DNA from: Kitasatospora viridis
GTDB taxonomy: Bacteria; Actinomycetota; Actinomycetes; Streptomycetales; Streptomycetaceae
DNA length: 64,000 bases
Direction: 5' to 3'
Assembly (NCBI RefSeq): GCF_007829815.1
Contig: NZ_VIWT01000004.1
Span: 310,001 to 374,000 of the forward strand
This document shows, in pieces, positions 1 to 8,495 of the stretch. A program made the position numbers and the translations under genes. The notes under the pieces were generated by a model that did no database searches, had not been told where the DNA came from, and was given only the letters and a program-made list of their open reading frames with translations. Each line of letters opens with the position of its first letter. Position 1 is the stretch's first letter.

Positions 1-663
1 CACGCGATGAGCGCCCGCGGCCAGGCCGGCCGGGTGCTCGGGCACCTGCTCGGCTACCTGGACCAGGAGCGCGGCGACCCGGCGGTGCCCGGCGTGCTCG
101 CCAACCGCAACGGCCAGTACCTGCACCTGGTCGGCCACTCCTTCGGCGGCCGGTTCCTCTGCGAGGCCGTCCAGTACGCGGCCGACCGGCCCGCCGCGCC
201 GCAGGTGCTGGGGTGGAGCCGACCGGCCGACCCCCGCCGGCCGTTCACCGTGGACAGCATGCTGGTCTTCCAGATGGCCGCGCCCCGGAACGCCTTCGAG
301 CACCTCTTCCCCCGGCTCTTCGCCGCCGGCCCGCTCGGCGCCCCGCTGCGCGGGCCGCTGGTGCTCACCCACTCCCGCTTCGACCGGGCCACCGGCTTCT
401 GGCACCTGCGCGCCGAGGGCCGGCCCGGGATCGGGCACTCCGGCGTCGGCGCGGCGCCGATCCGGCAGTTCAGCACCTCGCTGCGCCCGACCGGCAGCCC
501 GTACCCGCACGCGGTGCTCGACCATCCGCTCGTCAACATCAACGCCGACGACGTCTACCGGGGCGGTCGCGCGGCCCGGCTGGCCCCGGCCGGTGCCCAC
601 TCCGACTTCCAGCGCCCGGAATCGGCGCACCTGCTGCTCAGCCTGGCGGCCCACTCCCGCTGA
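1..663 (+). CDS. alpha/beta-hydrolase, C-terminal part (cut by window start)
   Basis: The reading frame is open from the first base, so the true start lies upstream; the ATG at 7 is probably internal. The visible 218 or so residues include the nucleophile-elbow motif GHSFGG near residue 44, preceded by a hydrophobic strand (LHLVGHSFGG), which is typical of serine esterases and lipases of the alpha/beta-hydrolase fold. A long loop with HSGVGAAPI and a late region DFQRPESAH could supply the catalytic histidine, but I cannot assign the acid or His with confidence. No membrane segment is seen in this part. The substrate is unknown. It stands alone; the next gene starts 76 bases downstream behind its own promoter-like sequence. 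Confidence 0.7.
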   Translation, partial: HAMSARGQAGRVLGHLLGYLDQERGDPAVPGVLANRNGQYLHLVGHSFGGRFLCEAVQYAADRPAAPQVLGWSRPADPRRPFTVDSMLVFQMAAPRNAFEHLFPRLFAAGPLGAPLRGPLVLTHSRFDRATGFWHLRAEGRPGIGHSGVGAAPIRQFSTSLRPTGSPYPHAVLDHPLVNINADDVYRGGRAARLAPAGAHSDFQRPESAHLLLSLAAHSR

Positions 664-691
664 CGGAGTGACCGGGCGTCAGCCGGACAGT

Positions 692-713
692 GGATAGAAT
701 TCCCCCACTATCC
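692..713. promoter_or_regulatory. small dyad with -10-like hexamer
   Basis: The arms GGATAG (692-697) and CTATCC (708-713) form a perfect 6-bp inverted repeat. A TAGAAT hexamer at 695-700 would suit a -10 box for the membrane-protein gene starting at 740, but no -35 at normal spacing is obvious. It could equally be a weak terminator of the hydrolase gene. Confidence 0.3.
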
Positions 714-739
714 GACCAAAGGATCACGAACCCTCAGCC

Positions 740-1177
740 ATGTCCCGCCTGCGCACCGTCCTCGACCGCCACGAGCCGCTCTGGCGCCGCTGGCTGCCCC
801 GCGTGTTCTGCCTGGCCGCCCTGCTGCTGGTGCCGTGGATCGTCACCCTCGGACTGAACGTCAGGGGCCACTTCGGCAAGCGGAACCTCTCCAACTCCTG
901 GGTCTGGCTCGACATCGTCGAGGCCTGCACCCTGCTCCTGCTCGCCGTCCTGGTCCACCGCCGCAACCGCTACACCAGCCCGATCGCCTCCGCCGCGGCG
1001 ATGCTCCTGGGCGCGGACGCCTTCTTCGACCTCTGGTCCGCCCGGCGCGGCGAACCGTACTTCGTCGCCGAGGTGATGGCCTACTGCGCCGAGCTCCCGA
1101 GCGCCCTGCTGCTGGCGGTGCTCTCCTGGTACTCCCTCAACTGGGCGGCGGTGCCGGAGCACCACCGCCCGGGCTGA
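740..1177 (+). CDS. small integral membrane protein, unknown function
   Basis: This 145-residue protein has about four hydrophobic segments: roughly residues 21-38 (FCLAALLLVPWIVTLG), 53-70, 83-98 and 112-130. Charged residues (RHEPLWRRW) at the N-terminus and a short polar tail fit an inner-membrane protein. No family motif is recognised. It may belong to the small uncharacterised actinobacterial membrane proteins. The ATG at 740 is the first in frame after the upstream gene. It is probably monocistronic: the next gene starts 113 bases later. Confidence 0.6.
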   Translation: MSRLRTVLDRHEPLWRRWLPRVFCLAALLLVPWIVTLGLNVRGHFGKRNLSNSWVWLDIVEACTLLLLAVLVHRRNRYTSPIASAAAMLLGADAFFDLWSARRGEPYFVAEVMAYCAELPSALLLAVLSWYSLNWAAVPEHHRPG

Positions 1178-1290
1178 CCGGTCCTCAGCCCCGCTGGGCG
1201 AGGGGAAAACCACTGCCGCACCGTCACCACCCCGTGCCAGAATGGCCCGCATGACCACCCTGAGCAGCATGACCAGCGCCCGAAAGGCCC

Positions 1291-1683
1291 ATGGCGCGTA
1301 ACCGCCCGGCCGCCGTCCGGGCCGGCCTGCCCCGAGCCCACCGGGCCGGCGCAACCAGCCAAGTGATCGACGGGCTCTCCGCGCGGACGCTCGCCGAGAT
1401 CGCCCGGCTCGAACGCGACCGCAGCTACCTGCACCCGGGCGAGGTCGCGGAGTCGGTGCGCCTGTGGGCCGAGTACGCCCGCCGCCCCGCGCGCCAGTTG
1501 TGGCAGGACCACGAGCAGGGCAACACCGACTGGTACTGCTGCGGCGATCCGATCCACGCCCGGGGAGTGCTCACCGTGGTGCTGCGTGCGCTGTCGCGCC
1601 AGGGCGCCCGGGAGTTCCGACGGGTCGTCAGCCGCTGCGACGCGCACTGGCCGCTGCCCGAGTGGGCCGACCTCAGCCCGTGA
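1291..1683 (+). CDS. hypothetical protein, 130 aa
   Basis: I recognise no family. The protein is soluble and rich in Arg and Ala, with Trp, Tyr and Cys residues grouped near the middle (DWYCCGDP, residues about 79-86) and again near the C-terminus (CDAHWPLPEW). The N-terminal 30 residues look disordered. An AAAGG sequence about 7 bases before the ATG supports the start. Its last 11 bases overlap the 3' end of the convergent gene at 1673-2734. Actinobacterial codon bias in this frame supports it being real, with no functional assignment. Confidence 0.5.
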   Translation: MARNRPAAVRAGLPRAHRAGATSQVIDGLSARTLAEIARLERDRSYLHPGEVAESVRLWAEYARRPARQLWQDHEQGNTDWYCCGDPIHARGVLTVVLRALSRQGAREFRRVVSRCDAHWPLPEWADLSP

Positions 1684-2734
1684 CGACGCCCAACCGGGCC
1701 AGCACCGCCGGGTCCTGGGCGTCCAGCCAGTCGGCCAGTTCGCGGTAGGAGACGCAGCGCACGCCGTCGCGGTGGCACAGGTCGTGCATCAGCTCCTCGG
1801 CCGCCTGCACACTGCCCGGGTCCGTGAGCGGGGTGTCGATCAGCAGCGGCGCGCGGTTGCCCTGCTCGGTGTGCTCGAATGCGGTGAGAGAGGCGTCGCG
1901 GCTCGGCGCCGGCTGGGTGGCGAACTGCCAGAGGCCGTCGGCGTTCTTCGAGGGCCAGGCCCCGGCGGTGCCGCTCGCGCTCGCGTCGTAGCGCCAGCCG
2001 GCCGCCTGCTCGGCCGGCAGCAGGTTCGCCCGCCCCTGGAGGCAAGGGGTGCGGCCGCCCACCAGCTCGGCGGAGTAGTCGAAGGGCAGCGGGGGCAGGT
2101 CGGCGAAGCCGGTGTTGGTCTTCCAGAACCGGACGAACGAGGAGGACAGGTCGAGCTCGCCGGCCCAGTCCTGGGTGCTCCAGGTCGCCGCGCCGCCGGT
2201 GCCGCAGAAGCCGGCGTTGAAGCCGTCCGCGATCTCGTCGCCGTCGGTCCAGGCCTGGCCCAGCTGGGCGAGCGTCGCCTTGATCCGGTCGTCGGTGGGG
2301 GACGGCCCGCCGACGTCCCCGACCGCGTGGTCCGGCGCCTGGTAGAGCGAGCGCTTCGGGTCGGGCAGCAGGTCGGTGCCACGCAGGAAGAAGGTGGTGC
2401 GGGCGCCGTCCGCCTTCGCCGCCGTGCGGACCCCGGAGAACAGGTGCGCGGCGTCCTCGGTTGCACCGTCCCAGGAGAACACCACGAACTGCGGAGGCTG
2501 CTGACTTACCGTCAGTTTGGCCACCGTCGGTTGGCCGGGCTGCGGGCCGGTGTCGGCGCCGGAGCCGTCGTCCACCAGGCTCACCGTGCCGTCCCACCCG
2601 TCGCCGCCGGGCGAGGGGGCGGCGTTCGCCCGCGCGCTCGGGGGCTTCGCGCCGGTGCCGGCCGGCATGAAGGCGAGCGCGACCAGCACGCCCGCCGCCA
2701 GCAGCGCCACGGCGCCGCGCTCACGGTCACTCAT
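1673..2734 (-). CDS. secreted polysaccharide-deacetylase-like protein lacking metal-site histidines
   Basis: The protein has 353 residues with an N-terminal hydrophobic segment (about residues 8-26, a signal peptide or anchor) and then a NodB-like fold. FVVFSWDGATED (about 86-97) stands where the catalytic-base motif sits, TTFFLRGTDLL follows, and the PLPFDY and GGRTPCLQG motifs are those I recall from a Streptomyces family annotated as polysaccharide deacetylase. In that family the second motif has the form HFNGH; here it reads DGFNAGFC, so both metal-binding His are missing. This suggests a non-catalytic carbohydrate-binding or structural role. The gene lies 12 bases downstream of the TIGR03943-like gene on the same strand and is probably cotranscribed with the permease pair. 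Confidence 0.6.
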   Translation of the reverse strand: MSDRERGAVALLAAGVLVALAFMPAGTGAKPPSARANAAPSPGGDGWDGTVSLVDDGSGADTGPQPGQPTVAKLTVSQQPPQFVVFSWDGATEDAAHLFSGVRTAAKADGARTTFFLRGTDLLPDPKRSLYQAPDHAVGDVGGPSPTDDRIKATLAQLGQAWTDGDEIADGFNAGFCGTGGAATWSTQDWAGELDLSSSFVRFWKTNTGFADLPPLPFDYSAELVGGRTPCLQGRANLLPAEQAAGWRYDASASGTAGAWPSKNADGLWQFATQPAPSRDASLTAFEHTEQGNRAPLLIDTPLTDPGSVQAAEELMHDLCHRDGVRCVSYRELADWLDAQDPAVLARLGVVTG

Positions 2735-2746
2735 GCTCGGTCACGC

Positions 2747-3538
2747 TCACTCGTAGGGGTCCCCCGGCTCCGTGGTGCGGGTCAGCTTCTGGAGGGTCAG
2801 CACCGGGGCGCCACCGCCCTGGCCGGGTGCGCCGGCGGGCTGCCAGACGCCGACCACGGTGACCCAGGAGCCCTGCGGCGGGGCGCCCAGGCCCCGCACC
2901 TCCACCTTGCTGACCTGGGCGTCGGCGGCACAGCAGCTGATGGTCAGCCGGGCCAGGTACCAGCCGCCGCCGTCCTTCGGGCTGACGAACCCGGTGAGCG
3001 CGACCCGACGGCCCGTCAGGCTGCCGCTGCCGTCCCACAGGGCGCGGGCGTCGAAGTCGGCCAGCCGCATCGGCAGCGGGTCGGTGGTGGGCAGCGCGCC
3101 GAAGCCGCCGGTGCCGGCCGGGCGGACCGGGGCGCTGTCCATCCGCTGGGCGGAGAAGGCGCCGAGCGCATCGGGGGCGATCAGGAAGACGGCCAGCACG
3201 GGCAGGGTGAGCAGCCAGGCGACCCGCAGGCTGCCGTGCTCGTGCCCGTGGCCGCTCTCGTGACCATGGCCGCTCTCGTGACCGTGGCCGTCCGCGCCGC
3301 CGTGCTCGTGGCCATCCGCACTACCGTGCTCCTCGCGGTGCCGCTTGCCCCGCCACAGCTCGCGGGCCGCTGCGGCCGCGCCGAGCAGCCCGATCAGCAC
3401 CAGCAGCACCCCCGTGGCCACCAGGTACGGCCGCAGCGCCTGGCGCACGAAGCGCAGGTAGAGGTCGCTGAACAGGGTCAGGTGGAGCAGCGCCGCCCCG
3501 AGCAGCACGTGCAGGACCGCCCGCGCCTCGCGCCTCAC
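2747..3538 (-). CDS. TIGR03943-like putative permease subunit with His-rich loop
   Basis: The protein has 263 residues, with a GTG start that shares four bases (GTGA) with the stop of the permease gene upstream, so the two are translationally coupled. Two hydrophobic segments come first (about 6-24 and 38-58), then a cytoplasmic or periplasmic loop (67-101) with 11 histidines in HGHE-type repeats, a third hydrophobic segment (about 106-122), and a soluble C-terminal domain with a vicinal Cys pair (TISCCAAD) and a beta-rich tail. This matches the TIGR03943/DUF1980 family, usually paired with a YraQ/DUF318 permease. The His-rich loop suggests metal binding, but the transported species is not known. 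Confidence 0.75.
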   Translation of the reverse strand: MRREARAVLHVLLGAALLHLTLFSDLYLRFVRQALRPYLVATGVLLVLIGLLGAAAAARELWRGKRHREEHGSADGHEHGGADGHGHESGHGHESGHGHEHGSLRVAWLLTLPVLAVFLIAPDALGAFSAQRMDSAPVRPAGTGGFGALPTTDPLPMRLADFDARALWDGSGSLTGRRVALTGFVSPKDGGGWYLARLTISCCAADAQVSKVEVRGLGAPPQGSWVTVVGVWQPAGAPGQGGGAPVLTLQKLTRTTEPGDPYE

Positions 3539-4569
3539 AGCAGCCACCAGCCGACCAGTGCGGCCGTCAGCACCGCGACGGCGAAGGTGGCGGCGGAGAA
3601 CCGCCAGGCGAAGGCGCGGCCGAAGGTCCCGGCCTGAAGGGCGATCAGCTTGGTGTCCACCATCGGGCCGACCACCATGAACGCCAGCCGGGCCACCGGT
3701 GACAGCCCGCTCAGCCCGGCGGCGACGAAGGCGTCCGCCTCGGAGCAGACCGCCAGCAGCACGGCGAGCAGCGCGGGGACCAGCACGGAGAGCACCGGCA
3801 GGCCGGTCACCGAGCCGAGGAACCCGCGCGGCAGCGCCACGTTGAGGGTGGCGGCGGTCAGGCCGCCGATCACCAGGAAGCCGCCGGCGTGCAGGAAGTC
3901 GTGCTCCAGCGACTCGCGGAACACCGCCCAGCGGCTCCCCCACCCGCTCCCGCCCGCCGCCGGCTCGCGCAGCAGCTTGGGGCGCAGCCACTCGGGCCGG
4001 CCGAACCGGGCCCAGAGCAGCCCCATCACCACGGCGGTGGCCAGCGAGGCGATCAACCGGGCCCACACCATCTCGGGGTGGCCGCGGAACGCGACCCCGG
4101 TGGCGACCAGCACCACCGGGTTGATCGCGGGCGAGGAGAGCAGGAAGGCGAGCGCCGCGGCCGGTGCCACCCCGCGCGCGATCAGCCGCCCGGCCACCGG
4201 GACCGACGCGCACTCACATCCCGGCAGCACCACGCCCGCCACCCCGGCGATCGGCACCGCGAGCACCGGGTTCCTCGGCAGCGCCCGCTCCAGGAAGGTG
4301 GTCGGCACGAAGGCGGCCACGGCGGCGGAGAGCAGGGTGCCGAGCAGCAGGAACGGCAGCGCCTGCACGCAGATCGCGATGAACACGGTGGCCCACGCCT
4401 GCAGCCAGGCCGGCCCGTGCCGGTCCCCGATCAGCCGGGAGGCGACCAGCACCGCGACCATGCCGACCACCAGCAGGGTCAGCGAGTCCACCCGCCGCCC
4501 GCGCGCCCCGACCGGAGCCGGGACCTGGGGAGGGGCTGGGGGCGACTCGATGACCAACTCGTCCGCCAT
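3535..4569 (-). CDS. YraQ/DUF318-type permease
   Basis: This is a polytopic membrane protein of 344 residues with about eight hydrophobic segments. The motif GCECASVPVAGRL in the first half and a repeated membrane motif (GGLTAATLNVAL, then PALLAVLLAVCSEADAFVAAGL) are characteristic of the UPF0718/DUF318 permease family. GCEC contributes two membrane cysteines and a second conserved Cys-Ser-Glu lies in the C-terminal half, as expected for the family's internal duplication. An in-frame TTG at 4602 is possible, but the ATG at 4569 has a GGAGCGG ribosome site 10 bases upstream and is preferred. It is cotranscribed with the His-rich TIGR03943-like partner. Export of metal or organo-metalloid compounds has been proposed for relatives; the substrate here is unknown. 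Confidence 0.8.
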   Translation of the reverse strand: MADELVIESPPAPPQVPAPVGARGRRVDSLTLLVVGMVAVLVASRLIGDRHGPAWLQAWATVFIAICVQALPFLLLGTLLSAAVAAFVPTTFLERALPRNPVLAVPIAGVAGVVLPGCECASVPVAGRLIARGVAPAAALAFLLSSPAINPVVLVATGVAFRGHPEMVWARLIASLATAVVMGLLWARFGRPEWLRPKLLREPAAGGSGWGSRWAVFRESLEHDFLHAGGFLVIGGLTAATLNVALPRGFLGSVTGLPVLSVLVPALLAVLLAVCSEADAFVAAGLSGLSPVARLAFMVVGPMVDTKLIALQAGTFGRAFAWRFSAATFAVAVLTAALVGWWLL

Positions 4570-4669
4570 GCCGGTACGCCGCTCCGCCCACTCCGTCAGC
4601 AACGGCTCACCGCTGATCGTTGAGCCGCGTGCGAGTGTAGGGCACCGGCACGGACCCGCCGTCCACCGG

Positions 4670-5110
4670 TCAGTACCGCAGCTCGACGCCGTCGGGCCGC
4701 GGGAAGGGCATCATCTCCCAGCCCGTCGGCCACCCCCGGTCCAGCCGCTCCTCGGGTTCGCAGTCGAGCAGCCGGGGGATCCGCCGCATCCACCACTCGC
4801 CCCGGTCCGCGACCTGGTCGGGCCACGGGACGGTGACCTCCCGGAAGCGGTCGTCCGACTCGTCGAGTTCGCGCTGCCGAAGCGCCCGCACCCGCGGCGG
4901 CAGCAGGGGCCAGACCCGGGCGAGCCCGGTCCGGCACCAGATGTCGTGGGTGAGTTCGGGCGCGGACCACGAGTAGCCGTCCGCCACCGCCGCCACGGCA
5001 TCGCGCCAGCTCCTGCACAGGGAGTCGAGCGTCCGCGGCCCGCCGGCCCAGTGCCCGGTCACGGCCAGGAGCGCGGCGCGCACCGCTTCGTATTCCTCCG
5101 CCGTCAGCAC
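4670..5110 (-). CDS. hypothetical protein, 146 aa, downstream of DinB gene
   Basis: No family is recognised. The protein is acidic, soluble and Trp-rich (SWSAPELTHDIWC, DRGEWWMRRIPRLLDCEPEERLDRGWPTGWEMMPF) and lacks a signal peptide or membrane segment. The start lies 4 bases after the stop of the DinB-like gene on the same strand, so the two are an operon. The ATG start follows directly on the upstream gene, and codon bias is strong in this frame. It may be a small partner or unrelated passenger of the DinB protein. Confidence 0.6.
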   Translation of the reverse strand: MLTAEEYEAVRAALLAVTGHWAGGPRTLDSLCRSWRDAVAAVADGYSWSAPELTHDIWCRTGLARVWPLLPPRVRALRQRELDESDDRFREVTVPWPDQVADRGEWWMRRIPRLLDCEPEERLDRGWPTGWEMMPFPRPDGVELRY

Positions 5111-5114
5111 CCGG

Positions 5115-5696
5115 TCACCGGGCTTCCGGTCGCGCGGCCCGGGCAGCGCGCTCGATCTCCGCGCGCCGGTCCGCCCAGAACGCGGCGTCCCGGTCGGCGT
5201 CGGCCCCGTCGTCGCCCACCGCGCCGTCGAGTTGCTCGCGCAGGATGTCGGCGTGGCCGGCGTGCCGGCTGGTCTCGGTGAGGATGTGGACCAGGATGTC
5301 GAACAGCGTCACCTCGGGGCGCGGCCACCACGGCACGTGGCCGGGGGCGTCGAGGGCCAGGGCGTCGATCGTCGCATCGCTGTGCTGCCACACCCGCCGG
5401 TACCGGTCGACGATCTCGGCGCGGGTCTCGTGCTCGGTCGCCCACATGTCGGCGTCCTGCTGGGCCTCGTCGTCCCACCGGGGCAGCGGCTCGGGGAACG
5501 GCCGGTCGAAGACGTCGCCGAAGTACCTGGCCTCCCACAGGGCCAGGTGCTTGACCAGGCCGAGGAGGTTGGTGCCGGTCGCCGTGAGCGGGCGGCGGAC
5601 GTCGTACTCGCCGAGTCCGTCGAGCTTCGCGAGCACCGCCTCGCGGATCCAGCGCAGGTCGTGGTGCAGTCGGCTCTTCGCGTGGTCGTCGATCAT
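5115..5696 (-). CDS. DinB/DUF664-family protein
   Basis: The protein has 193 residues and a predicted four-helix DinB-like fold. Helix one contains ATGTNLLGLVKHLALWEARYFG and the C-terminal part has HILTETSRHAGHADILRE, which supplies the His residues of the usual three-His metal site; this pattern is typical of the DUF664 branch. Family members are thiol- or metal-dependent enzymes or stress proteins of unclear role. An upstream in-frame ATG at 5714 exists, but MIDDHAK at 5696 matches the family start better. A second, more diverged DinB gene is at 51900-52379. Confidence 0.85.
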   Translation of the reverse strand: MIDDHAKSRLHHDLRWIREAVLAKLDGLGEYDVRRPLTATGTNLLGLVKHLALWEARYFGDVFDRPFPEPLPRWDDEAQQDADMWATEHETRAEIVDRYRRVWQHSDATIDALALDAPGHVPWWPRPEVTLFDILVHILTETSRHAGHADILREQLDGAVGDDGADADRDAAFWADRRAEIERAARAARPEAR

Positions 5697-5847
5697 GGGA
5701 GGCGAGCCTGCCACTCACCCCTGACAGGGCTCAACCCCGGTGCCCACGGGCCGTCGGTAACTCCCCCTCACCACGGCCCGGCTGACTGTCCGCCACCTCA
5801 CGTGAAAATCCTGTGCCTTCGAACGAACCATCGGATACTGTCCGCCC

Positions 5848-6630
5848 GTGACTGATCAACAGGGGACGGCTCCGGACACCGCGCGGAGCGAGCCGGGCGG
5901 CGGGCAGGCCGAGGAGGCGGGCATGCGGCCCGCCGCCCAGGTGGTGTCGGCGCTGGCGATGGGCGCGGTGCTGATCGCCGGCTTCCTGGTGCTCCAGCAC
6001 CAGGAGGACTTGGCGAACCGGCCCGTCGCGGCGGCGAGCTGCCAGGCCGCGAAGGCCGACGACTCCCCCAAGTACCCGGCGCTCTGTGCCGCGTTGAACC
6101 GCCCGGACCTGCCGGACCTGGTCGGGGCGCCGCTGGACCAGGTGACGGTCGCGGGCCCCGGCCCCTCGCACTGGACCAACGCGGACGGCAGCAAGCAGGT
6201 CGTCGACAGCGCCGAGGTGCAGATCGGCCAGCTCTCCGTGCGCCTGACCCAGGACGACGGCGCGGACGTGACCGACGCCGAGGTGCTGGGCTCCGCGCCG
6301 CACCAGCGCGCCCCGGTGCTCGGCCACCTCAGCACCACGTACGAGATGAACACCATCGGCTTCACCCTCCCGCTCGGCGGCGGCCAGTCCTCGCGCGCAC
6401 CGGGCGGGGTCGCGGAGAACCTGGTGATCGGCAAGCACCCGGACGGGCACGGCGGTTCCTACGAGTTCACCATCTGGCGCCAGGACACCGGCGCGCCGGA
6501 CCGGGCCAGCCTGTACCGGATCGCCGAGGCCGTCCTGCCGACCCTGCCCGACTGGGACGCGGCCTCCGCCGCCCCGAGCGCCCCCGCCCCGGTCCCGGCC
6601 GTCACTTCTTCACCATCCGCAGCATCCTGA
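5848..6630 (+). CDS. DUF6215-like membrane-anchored protein
   Basis: This 260-residue protein has a polar N-terminus, one transmembrane helix (about residues 30-50, VVSALAMGAVLIAGFLVLQ), a soluble extracytoplasmic domain and a Pro/Ala/Ser-rich tail. The motifs YPALCAALNRPDLP, a conserved TY/GFTL core, GGSYEFTIWRQD and a VLPTLPDW ending match the DUF6215 family as I remember it from Streptomyces, where the function is unknown. Two cysteines near the membrane (CQAAK, ALCAAL) may form a disulfide. The start is GTG at 5848. The 3' end overlaps the convergent methyltransferase gene by 29 bases. Confidence 0.65.
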   Translation: MTDQQGTAPDTARSEPGGGQAEEAGMRPAAQVVSALAMGAVLIAGFLVLQHQEDLANRPVAAASCQAAKADDSPKYPALCAALNRPDLPDLVGAPLDQVTVAGPGPSHWTNADGSKQVVDSAEVQIGQLSVRLTQDDGADVTDAEVLGSAPHQRAPVLGHLSTTYEMNTIGFTLPLGGGQSSRAPGGVAENLVIGKHPDGHGGSYEFTIWRQDTGAPDRASLYRIAEAVLPTLPDWDAASAAPSAPAPVPAVTSSPSAAS

Positions 6631-7387
6631 CCGCCAGCCAGGGCCCGCCGTACCAGTACCCGGGCCCGAGCGGGTGCAGGGTGCCGCGGCCGAGGTGGCG
6701 CGCGTAGTCCGCGGCCATCGGCCAGAAGTCCGCGATCAGCAGCTGCCCGCCCGGGCGCAGGACCCGGACCGCCTCGTCGAGCGCGCGGTGGCGCAGCGCG
6801 GGCACCGGGATGTTGTGGATCACCAGGGCGCTGGTCACCACGTCGAACGAGGCGTCGGGGAACGGCAGTTCGGTGATGTCGGCGGTGTGCACCGCGACCC
6901 GGTCGGCGACCCCGGCCGCCCGCGCGTTGGCCAGCGTCGTCCCGGGCCGGTTGCCGCTCTGGTCCTTGCCGACCCACAGGTCGACCCCGACGGCGCGCCC
7001 GGTCGGCAGCCGCTTCGCCGCCGTGATCAGCACCGCGCCGCGCCCGCAGCCCAGGTCCAGCAGCTGCTCGTCCCCGCGCAGGCCGGCGCCGTCCAACTCC
7101 CGCTCCCAGGCGTTCAGTTTGCCGCGCAGCGTGGTGTGCAGGTAGATCCCGGTCTGCCCGAGCAGCGCCGCCCCCGCCAGGGCCAGCCCGGTTCGCCCCC
7201 GCCGCGCGCCCCGCCACCGGGCCGCGGCGACGGCGGCCGCGGCACCGGCCGCACCGAGGCTCGCCACGAAGCCGGGCGCGTCGACGCCGTACTTCGGCCC
7301 CAGCTGCCCGTTCGGACGCTCCGCCAGGTTCTCCACAAGGTTCCCCGCAGGGTTCTTCGCAGGGTTTTCCGCAAGGTTTTCCGTCAT
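6602..7387 (-). CDS. SAM-dependent methyltransferase with N-terminal hydrophobic segment
   Basis: The 261-residue protein has a class I methyltransferase core: motif I LLDLGCGRGAVLI (about 111-123), an acidic residue at the end of strand two (VGVDLWVGKDQSGN), DASFDVVTSALVIHNI as motif IV, and VLRPGGQLLIADFW as motif VI. About 40 residues before the core are hydrophobic and Ala-rich (FVASLGAAGAAAAVAAARW, then LALAGAALLGQTGIYL), suggesting membrane association. The N-terminus contains an ENLAENPAKNP-type repeat. The acceptor is unknown; relatives are annotated only as class I methyltransferases. It is monocistronic, with the AraC gene 76 bases upstream on the same strand. Confidence 0.85.
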   Translation of the reverse strand: MTENLAENPAKNPAGNLVENLAERPNGQLGPKYGVDAPGFVASLGAAGAAAAVAAARWRGARRGRTGLALAGAALLGQTGIYLHTTLRGKLNAWERELDGAGLRGDEQLLDLGCGRGAVLITAAKRLPTGRAVGVDLWVGKDQSGNRPGTTLANARAAGVADRVAVHTADITELPFPDASFDVVTSALVIHNIPVPALRHRALDEAVRVLRPGGQLLIADFWPMAADYARHLGRGTLHPLGPGYWYGGPWLAVRMLRMVKK

Positions 7388-7463
7388 GCCGGCAGGGTGC
7401 CGCGCCCGACCGGCTCCCGTCTTGGACGAATGTCCGGCAGCCGAACCACCACCGGACGACGCG

Positions 7464-8318
7464 TCATCTCCCGCTCAGATAGCCAGGATCCGCCCAGGCC
7501 ACGTGGTCCACCGCGAGCCACGGCGCGGCCGCGACGGCCGACGGGGTGGCCCCGGTGAAGGCCAGCACCTCGCGGTGCAGGTGCGACTGGTCGGCGTAGC
7601 CGCTCTGCGCCGCCACGCCGGCCGCGCTCCGGCCGGCCGCCAACAGGTGCGCGGCGTGGTCGAAGCGGATCAGCTGGGCCGCCCGCTTCGGGCCGAGCCC
7701 GAGCTGGTCGCGGAAGCGGGACCACAGCCGCTTGCGGCTCCAGCCGACCTCCTCGGCGATCCGCTCCACCCGGGCCGTTCCCCGGCTCGCCGCCAACCGG
7801 TGCCACGCGTGGGCCACTTCCGGATCCACCGCCCGCCCGGCCGCCGCCCGCCGGGCGAGCGCCTGCGCCACCAGGGCGAACCGCTCCTCCCACTCCCCCG
7901 CCGCCCGCAGCCGCTCCTCGATCCGGCCGGCCTCGCGCCCCCACAGCCCCTCCAGCGGGAGCACCTCCCCGCCGGCCCGCGCCGCGCCGCCGCCCAGCAC
8001 CGCGTGCGCGAGCACCGGGGAGAGCCGCAGTTGCAGGCACTCGATCCCACGGCCCGATCCGCGCACGCCACTTGAGGCCAGCCCGAGCACCAGCCCGCCG
8101 CCCTGCGGCCGACCGGTGCCGTCGCCGACCGCCAACGGCCCGTCACCGAGGTCGAGGACGAGCGTGACGGCCGGGTACGGAACGACCCCGAGGTCGACCA
8201 ACTCCTGGCTGCGGGCTCGGAATCCGGCCATGCTCAACCCCCGCGGACCAGCAGGCCGCGCGGGCGTGGCGATGTCCCAGAGCGCCGCGGCACTGCGGGC
8301 GGAGTCGGCGGAACGCAT
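7464..8318 (-). CDS. AraC-family transcriptional regulator
   Basis: The 284-residue protein has a C-terminal AraC DNA-binding domain with two helix-turn-helices: RVERIAEEVGWSRKRLWSRFRDQLGLGPKRAAQLIRFDHA and SAAGVAAQSGYADQSHLHREVLAFTGATPSAV (about 185-265). The N-terminal half is a beta-rich sensor-like region without a clear ligand motif. A later start (MAGFRARS, 8231) would shorten the N-terminus. The gene runs away from the amidase gene with a 177-base divergent gap that may hold control sites for both. The effector and target are unknown; the amidase is the simplest candidate. Confidence 0.85.
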   Translation of the reverse strand: MRSADSARSAAALWDIATPARPAGPRGLSMAGFRARSQELVDLGVVPYPAVTLVLDLGDGPLAVGDGTGRPQGGGLVLGLASSGVRGSGRGIECLQLRLSPVLAHAVLGGGAARAGGEVLPLEGLWGREAGRIEERLRAAGEWEERFALVAQALARRAAAGRAVDPEVAHAWHRLAASRGTARVERIAEEVGWSRKRLWSRFRDQLGLGPKRAAQLIRFDHAAHLLAAGRSAAGVAAQSGYADQSHLHREVLAFTGATPSAVAAAPWLAVDHVAWADPGYLSGR

Positions 8319-8495
8319 GCCGCCAGGCTAGGCGACGAGCGTCCGCTGCTCCAGAGCGAGCGGCACCGGCAGGACGACGCCCGTCCGCCCGTCCGCCCGT
8401 CCGCCCGCGAAGGTGACATTCGTTCAAGCCAAGTCGCCCCGAAACCCGCGAACCTGACGGATGATGCAAGCCCGCCCGCACCGGAAGGAGCACCC

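Noticed and set aside
1586..3637. Very long plus-strand frame of about 680 codons opposite the deacetylase-like and TIGR03943-like genes
   Set aside because: It is the antisense shadow of high-GC genes: composition is Gly/Arg/Ala/Gln with no motif, while the minus-strand frames show clear families.
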